The notes beneath the pieces are model-generated. The model was not told where the DNA came from and made no database searches. It was given only the letters and a program-made list of their open reading frames with translations. From NCBI GenBank assembly GCA_045589355.1, contig JAZNOW010000063.1, positions 1 through 11,353 on the forward strand: a DNA stretch of 11,353 nucleotides, given 5' to 3'. This document shows positions 7,289 through 11,353 of the stretch, piece after piece. The translations under genes and the position numbers were made by a program. This DNA is from RUG563 sp045589355. GTDB taxonomy: Bacteria > Bacillota > Clostridia > Christensenellales > Aristaeellaceae. The first letter of the stretch is position 1, and the number at the start of each line of letters is the position of its first letter.

Positions 7289-9553
7289 TTGAGAACGATT
7301 TATTCCCTCAATCCCTCCTGGGCATTTTCCAAGGAGGCAGGCAGTGTGCCTGCCTCCATGCCCATGGATTGGGAAAAGGTGGACCTGCCCCATTCCTGGA
7401 ACGCACAGGACGGCCAGGACGGCGGCAACGATTATCACCGGGGCACCTGTTATTATGCCAAGACCCTGGTAAAGAAGGATTTGCCCCAGGCGGAAAAGTA
7501 TTTCCTGGAACTGCGGGGCGCCAACTCCTCCGCCGACGTGTATATGGACGGGAAGCACCTGGCCCATCATGACGGCGGCTATTCCACCTGGCGGGTGGAC
7601 GTGACGGAAGAACTGAAGGAAGAAAGCCTGCTGGTGGTGGCGGTGGACAACGCCCCCAACGACCGGGTGTACCCCCAGATGGCGGACTTTACCTTCTACG
7701 GCGGCCTGTACCGCGACGTGAACCTGATCTGCGTGCCCCAAAGCCATTTTGACCTGGAATATTTCGGCGGCCCCGGCATTGCCGTCACCCCCACTGTGGA
7801 AGGCAAGCATGCCAAAGTGAAAACCCAGGTGTGGGTGAAGGACGCCAAAGAAGGCCAGCAGCTGAAATACACCGTGAAGGCCGCCTGCGGCTGCATTGTG
7901 AAGGAAGATATCCTGTGCGCATGCAAGACGGAAAACGAAATTGAAATTGAGAACGTGCACCTGTGGAACGGCCGCAAGGACCCCTATCTGTACACTGCTG
8001 TGGTAGAACTGATGGAAAACGGCGAAGTGATCGACAGTGTGTCCGCCCGTTTCGGCTGCCGCACCTTTAAGATCGACCCCAATGAAGGCTTCATCCTCAA
8101 CGGTGAAAGCTATCCCCTGCGCGGCGTATCCCGCCATCAGGACCGCCTGGGCATCGGCAACGCCCTGCTGCCCGAGCACCATAAAGAAGATATTGAACTG
8201 ATCTGCGAAGTGGGCGCCACCACCATCCGCCTGGCCCATTACCAGCATGACCAGTATTTCTACGACCTGTGCGACGAAAAGGGCCTGGTGATCTGGGCGG
8301 AAATTCCCTACATTTCCAAGCATATGCCGGCCGGCCGGGAAAACACCATTTCCCAGATGACGGAACTGGTGACCCAGAATTACAACCATCCCTCCATCGT
8401 GGTGTGGGGCTTGTCCAACGAAATCGGCATCGGCGGCGCGGATGAAGACCTGCTGGAAAACCACCGCATCCTCAACGACCTGTGCCATTCCATGGACAAA
8501 ACCCGCCTGACCACCGTGGCTGCGGTATCCATGTGCAAGATGGACGATCCCTACCTGCAGATCCCGGACGTGGTGAGCTACAACCACTACTTTGGCTGGT
8601 ATGGCGGCGAAACCTCCATGAACGGCCCCTGGTTTGACAAGTTCCACGAAATGCATCCCAATTTGCCCATCGGCTGCAGCGAATACGGCTGTGAAGCGCT
8701 GAACTGGCACACCTCCGATCCCCGTCAGGGCGACTATACCGAAGAATACCAGTCCTATTACCACGAAGAATTGATCAAGCAGCTTTTCAGCCGCAAGTTC
8801 ATGTGGGCCACCCATGTGTGGAACATGTTTGACTTTGGCGCCGATGCCCGTGCGGAAGGCGGCGAAAACGGCCAGAACCACAAGGGCCTGGTGACCATGG
8901 ACCGCAAATACAAGAAGGACTCCTTCTACGCCTACAAGGCCTGGCTGAGCGATGAGCCCTTTGTGCACATCACCTCCAAACGCTACATCGACCGGGTGGA
9001 AGATGTGACGAAAGTGACCGTGTATTCCAACCAGCCCGAAGTGGAACTGTTCGCAAACGGCGTAAGCCTTGGCAAAAAGACCGCCGAAGATCATTTCTTC
9101 CGCTTTGACGTGAAGAACGAAGGGGAAACCGCTTTGGTGGCCGTGGCCGGGGAACTGAAGGACGAAAGCGTTATCCGCAAGGTGGATACCTTCAACGAGG
9201 CATACCGGTTGGTGGAAAAGGGCGCTATCCTGAACTGGTTCGACGTGACCGCTCCCGAAGGCTACCTGTCCCTCAACGACAAGATGGGCACGGTGCTGTC
9301 CACGGTGCGGGGCAAGCTGCTCTTTGCCAAGCTGATGGCCAAAGTGATGGGCGGCAAGAAAAAAGACGGCGAAAAGAAGCAGATGATGGGCTTTGACGTC
9401 ACGCCCGAAATGATGAGCATGATGAACGGCTTCACCGTGCTGCGCCTCATTACCCTCATGGGCGGCATGGCGGACATGAAAATGACCAAGGAACAACTGC
9501 TGGATTTGAACGCCCAGCTCAATAAGATCAAAAAGCCCAAGGAAAAGGCCTGA
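7289..9553 (+). CDS. Glycoside hydrolase family 2 enzyme (beta-galactosidase-like)
   Basis: A 754-residue retaining glycosidase. The jelly-roll sugar-binding domain covers about residues 1-150 and contains the GH2 motif FYGGLYRDV (136-144); an immunoglobulin-like domain follows (about 155-262); the TIM barrel spans about 263-555. Predicted acid/base is E378 in WGLSNEIG and predicted nucleophile E465 in GCSEYG. Residues 562-640 resemble the DUF4982 beta domain. Residues about 641-754 are a Met/Lys-rich extension (GFTVLRLITLMGG, then LDLNAQLNKIKK) outside the usual GH2 core. There is no signal peptide, so the enzyme is cytoplasmic and works on what the adjacent symporter imports. The start is TTG at 7289, supported by AGGAGG at 7275-7280 (8-base gap). 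Beta-galactosidase is the default call, but N530-H-K532 in GQNHKGLV resembles the NxK motif of beta-glucuronidases, so uronide substrates are not excluded. Confidence 0.9.
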   Translation: MRTIYSLNPSWAFSKEAGSVPASMPMDWEKVDLPHSWNAQDGQDGGNDYHRGTCYYAKTLVKKDLPQAEKYFLELRGANSSADVYMDGKHLAHHDGGYSTWRVDVTEELKEESLLVVAVDNAPNDRVYPQMADFTFYGGLYRDVNLICVPQSHFDLEYFGGPGIAVTPTVEGKHAKVKTQVWVKDAKEGQQLKYTVKAACGCIVKEDILCACKTENEIEIENVHLWNGRKDPYLYTAVVELMENGEVIDSVSARFGCRTFKIDPNEGFILNGESYPLRGVSRHQDRLGIGNALLPEHHKEDIELICEVGATTIRLAHYQHDQYFYDLCDEKGLVIWAEIPYISKHMPAGRENTISQMTELVTQNYNHPSIVVWGLSNEIGIGGADEDLLENHRILNDLCHSMDKTRLTTVAAVSMCKMDDPYLQIPDVVSYNHYFGWYGGETSMNGPWFDKFHEMHPNLPIGCSEYGCEALNWHTSDPRQGDYTEEYQSYYHEELIKQLFSRKFMWATHVWNMFDFGADARAEGGENGQNHKGLVTMDRKYKKDSFYAYKAWLSDEPFVHITSKRYIDRVEDVTKVTVYSNQPEVELFANGVSLGKKTAEDHFFRFDVKNEGETALVAVAGELKDESVIRKVDTFNEAYRLVEKGAILNWFDVTAPEGYLSLNDKMGTVLSTVRGKLLFAKLMAKVMGGKKKDGEKKQMMGFDVTPEMMSMMNGFTVLRLITLMGGMADMKMTKEQLLDLNAQLNKIKKPKEKA

Positions 9554-9560
9554 TTTGTCC

Positions 9561-9589
9561 TTGCTTTCAAAGTAAAAACCATGTATACT
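9561..9589 (+). promoter_or_regulatory. Predicted promoter of the MATE gene
   Basis: TTGCTT (9561-9566) and TATACT (9584-9589) are exactly 17 bases apart. Transcription would start near 9596, at the tip of the terminator stem of the preceding operon, so the new transcript would lack most of the left arm and should not be terminated. The leader would be about 55 bases. Confidence 0.5.
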
Positions 9590-9618
9590 GCCTTGTGAAT
9601 ACAGGGCAGTATTTTTTT
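9585..9618 (+). terminator. Intrinsic terminator of the symporter-GH2 operon
   Basis: A 12-bp stem pairs ATACTGCCTTGT (9585-9596) with ACAGGGCAGTAT (9601-9612), with one G-U pair and a GAAT loop, followed by a T-run to 9618. It begins 31 bases after the GH2 stop. The left arm overlaps the -10 of the predicted MATE promoter. Confidence 0.9.
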
Positions 9619-9650
9619 ATTGCCATAAAAGTAAAGGAAACAGGATTTTT

Positions 9651-11063
9651 ATGAAGAAGGATTTTTCCCGGCTGAAAAGCAACCTGGTGGGAGACAAGGC
9701 CTTTTACAAAGCCGTCTTTGCCATCATCATCCCCTTTATTGTGCAAAACACCATTTCTTCTTTTGTAAACCTGCTGGACAACGTGATGGTGGGCCAGCTG
9801 GGCACGCCCCAGATCAACGGCGTGGCCATTGCCAACCAGCTGTTCTTCATCTTCAACATCTGCATTTTCGGCAGCATTTCCGGGGCCAGCATCTTTGGCG
9901 CCCAGTTTTTCGGCGCAAAGGATTTTGAAAACATGCGCGCCTCCGCCCGGTTCAAGCTGTATGCCTGCCTTTTTGTGTTCGTGCTGGGGACGGTTATTTT
10001 CCTCACGCTGGACGATCCGCTGATCTCCCTTTTCCTCAACGACACGGACAAGCCTGCGGAAGTGGCCCTCACCCTTGCAGAAGGGAAAAAGTACCTGTTC
10101 ATCATGCTGGTGGGCCTTCTGCCCTTTGCCATCACCCAGGCCTATGCCTCCACCCTGCGGGAAGCCGGTGAAACGGTGCTGCCCATGGTGGCCGGCATTA
10201 TTGCCGTGTTTGTGAACATGGTGGGCAACTACATCCTCATCTTCGGCCATTTCGGCGCTCCGCAGATGGGTGTGGAAGGCGCCGCCCTGGCCACCGTGCT
10301 CAGCCGCTTTGTGGAAATGGGCATTGTGATTTGCTACGCCCACAACCGCCGCCGTTATCCCTTCATGGAGGGGCTGTACCGCACCCTGAAAGTGCCCGGC
10401 CGGCTGGTGAAGCGTATTTTCATCATGGGCGCGCCCCTGTTTATCAATGAACTGCTCTGGTCCGTGGGCACCAGCTTTATCAGCCAGCTGTACTCCGAAC
10501 GGGGGCTGGATGTGGTGGCCGCCACCAATATTTCCAACACCGTCAGCAATCTGTTCACCACCGCTGTCTTCTCCATGGGCAATGCGGCGGCGGTATTGGT
10601 GGGCCAGGCGCTGGGCGCCAACGAGCTGCCCCGGGCCCGGAAGACCGCGTGGCGGCTGCTGGCCTTCAGCGTGTTCATTTCCCTCGTTACCGGCGCGGCG
10701 CTGGCGGTGGCTTCTCCCTTCATCCCCCGGCTGTACAATACCTCCGAAGAAATCCGCACCCTGGCCACCCGCTTTTTGTGGATCTCCTGCATCAACATGC
10801 CCTTCATGGCCTTTGCCCATACCAGCTATTTCACCCTGCGTTCCGGCGGTAAAACATTGATGACCTTCATGTTCGATTGCCTGCCCCTGTGGGCGGTGAA
10901 CATTCCGCTTTGCTTTGTGCTGGTGCACTTTACCGGCATGCATATCCTGTGGATCTACCTCATCATTAACCTGACCAACTTCCTCAAATGCCTGTTCGGT
11001 TTCTATATGGTGAAAAAAGGCGTGTGGATCAATAACGTTACCACCCAGGTGACGGGGGATTGA
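9651..11063 (+). CDS. MATE-family efflux transporter
   Basis: A 470-residue protein with about 12 hydrophobic helices in two homologous halves (roughly 20-200 and 245-430), the layout of MATE exporters, which expel organic cations or drugs in exchange for Na+ or H+. The first half has the typical opening AIIIPFIVQNTISSFVNLLD, then NVMVGQLGT; the second half repeats it as IFIMGAPLFINELLWSVGTS. NLFTTAVFSMGNAAAVLVGQ followed by ALGAN (about 299-323) is the matching MATE VGQ-LGAN motif. The ATG at 9651 has weak purine-rich ribosome sites (AAAGGAAA at 9633-9640, AGGA at 9642-9645), weaker than elsewhere in the window. A terminator and a promoter separate it from the GH2 gene, so it is probably a separate unit. 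Substrate is not predictable. Confidence 0.93.
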   Translation: MKKDFSRLKSNLVGDKAFYKAVFAIIIPFIVQNTISSFVNLLDNVMVGQLGTPQINGVAIANQLFFIFNICIFGSISGASIFGAQFFGAKDFENMRASARFKLYACLFVFVLGTVIFLTLDDPLISLFLNDTDKPAEVALTLAEGKKYLFIMLVGLLPFAITQAYASTLREAGETVLPMVAGIIAVFVNMVGNYILIFGHFGAPQMGVEGAALATVLSRFVEMGIVICYAHNRRRYPFMEGLYRTLKVPGRLVKRIFIMGAPLFINELLWSVGTSFISQLYSERGLDVVAATNISNTVSNLFTTAVFSMGNAAAVLVGQALGANELPRARKTAWRLLAFSVFISLVTGAALAVASPFIPRLYNTSEEIRTLATRFLWISCINMPFMAFAHTSYFTLRSGGKTLMTFMFDCLPLWAVNIPLCFVLVHFTGMHILWIYLIINLTNFLKCLFGFYMVKKGVWINNVTTQVTGD

Positions 11064-11067
11064 TCTT

Positions 11068-11110
11068 GCAGGGGCATCGCCCCTGCACCCACCAGGGGCA
11101 TCGCCCCTGG
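11068..11110. repeat. Two adjacent GC-rich palindromes after the MATE gene
   Basis: GCAGGGGC-ATC-GCCCCTGC (11068-11086) and CCAGGGGC-ATC-GCCCCTGG (11092-11110) are perfect 8-bp stems with identical ATC loops, five bases apart. The first begins five bases after the MATE stop. There is no T-run, so they are not standard terminators, but a stable hairpin at the 3' end could protect the mRNA. The shared core GGGGCATCGCCCC suggests copies of one dispersed element. Confidence 0.85.
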
Positions 11111-11127
11111 ACCCAGTGCGCGATATT

Positions 11128-11299
11128 GCATGATTTATTAAACGAAGTTGTGTCCGCGCGCTGATTGAGTAACCACGAAGCAGGGGGCTCCGCGCCCCCT
11201 GTACCCCTCGGCAGGGCGATCCGCCCTGCACCCTTCCTGCGACTAAACAGGATTTTATCAGAAATGGTTGCTTCCGCATGATGCTTGAGAAAACGAAGC
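11128..11299 (+). repeat. Three degenerate direct repeats ending in ACGAAG
   Basis: Copy one is 11128-11147 (GCATGATTTATTAAACGAAG). Copy two is 11153-11181, running from TCCGC through TGATTGAG to ACGAAGC. Copy three is 11273-11299, running from TCCGCATGATG through CTTGAG to AAACGAAGC. Copies two and three share TCCGC, TTGAG and ACGAAGC; copies one and three share GCATGAT and AAACGAAG. They interleave with the GC-rich palindromes. The rest of 11064-11353 shows no supported gene. Confidence 0.5.
11181..11229. repeat. Second pair of GC-rich palindromes
   Basis: CAGGGGGC-TCCGC-GCCCCCTG (11181-11201) and GCAGGGCG-ATC-CGCCCTGC (11211-11229) are perfect stems nine bases apart. The loops differ while the arms keep the CAGGG/CCCTG frame, so the base pairing is conserved more than the sequence. 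Together with 11068-11110 this makes four related hairpins within 162 bases. Confidence 0.85.
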
Positions 11300-11353
11300 G
11301 GTTTCAGCCACGGGCGCAATGAAAACATTGAAAAAAGTCGGCTGGGAAAGCAA

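Noticed and set aside
7271..9496. 741-codon open frame antisense to the GH2 gene
   Set aside because: The GH2 gene on the plus strand has clear catalytic motifs and a strong ribosome site; the antisense frame is a codon-bias shadow rich in His and Val. The same applies to the long antisense frames under the symporter and MATE genes.
11068..11229. CRISPR array
   Set aside because: The repeats are short self-complementary hairpins with irregular spacing (5, 70 and 9 bases) and varying sequence, with no cas genes; this is not a CRISPR layout.
11320..11353. Possible start of a gene at the right edge (MKTLKKVGWES)
   Set aside because: Only eleven codons are visible, there is no ribosome site before the ATG and no family can be recognised.

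Overview
The window looks like the chromosome of a strictly anaerobic, GC-rich gut Clostridium relative (Oscillospirales/Ruminococcaceae, in the Faecalibacterium, Subdoligranulum or Gemmiger neighbourhood). This is inference from three things: the GGGtGRT/NifU-like pair typical of anaerobic Firmicutes, strong AGGAGG ribosome binding sites, and GC-rich palindromes in the last intergenic region. TGA ends several genes, so the standard bacterial code applies. Species cannot be fixed from sequence alone.

Layout. (1) 1-904, minus strand: a NifU/IscU-like scaffold gene followed by the start of a GGGtGRT-family gene, with an extended -10 promoter at 952-960. The GGGtGRT frame has a TGA at codon 17. 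(2) 1049-4380, plus strand: a promoter, then a tight operon of a DUF58 protein, a polytopic membrane protein with a DUF4129-like tail, and a MoxR AAA+ ATPase. It ends at a hairpin with T-runs on both sides that also serves the convergent gene. (3) 4389-9618: a sugar-use locus. A minus-strand AraC-family regulator (probable TTG start) is divergent from a GPH-family sugar:cation symporter and a GH2 glycosidase (TTG start). The gap between regulator and symporter holds an extended -10 promoter, a probable regulator promoter and a 7-bp inverted repeat placed to influence both. (4) 9561-11063: a MATE efflux gene whose predicted promoter overlaps the terminator of the GH2 operon. (5) 11064-11353: no convincing gene, but four GC-rich hairpins and three degenerate copies of a short direct repeat.

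Working together. The symporter would bring a beta-linked glycoside into the cell, the GH2 enzyme (no signal peptide) would hydrolyse it in the cytoplasm, and the AraC protein would sense the substrate and switch on the operon. The MoxR/DUF58/membrane trio is a chaperone-like system of unknown client. The NifU-like/GGGtGRT pair is probably linked to iron-sulfur chemistry but its function is not established.
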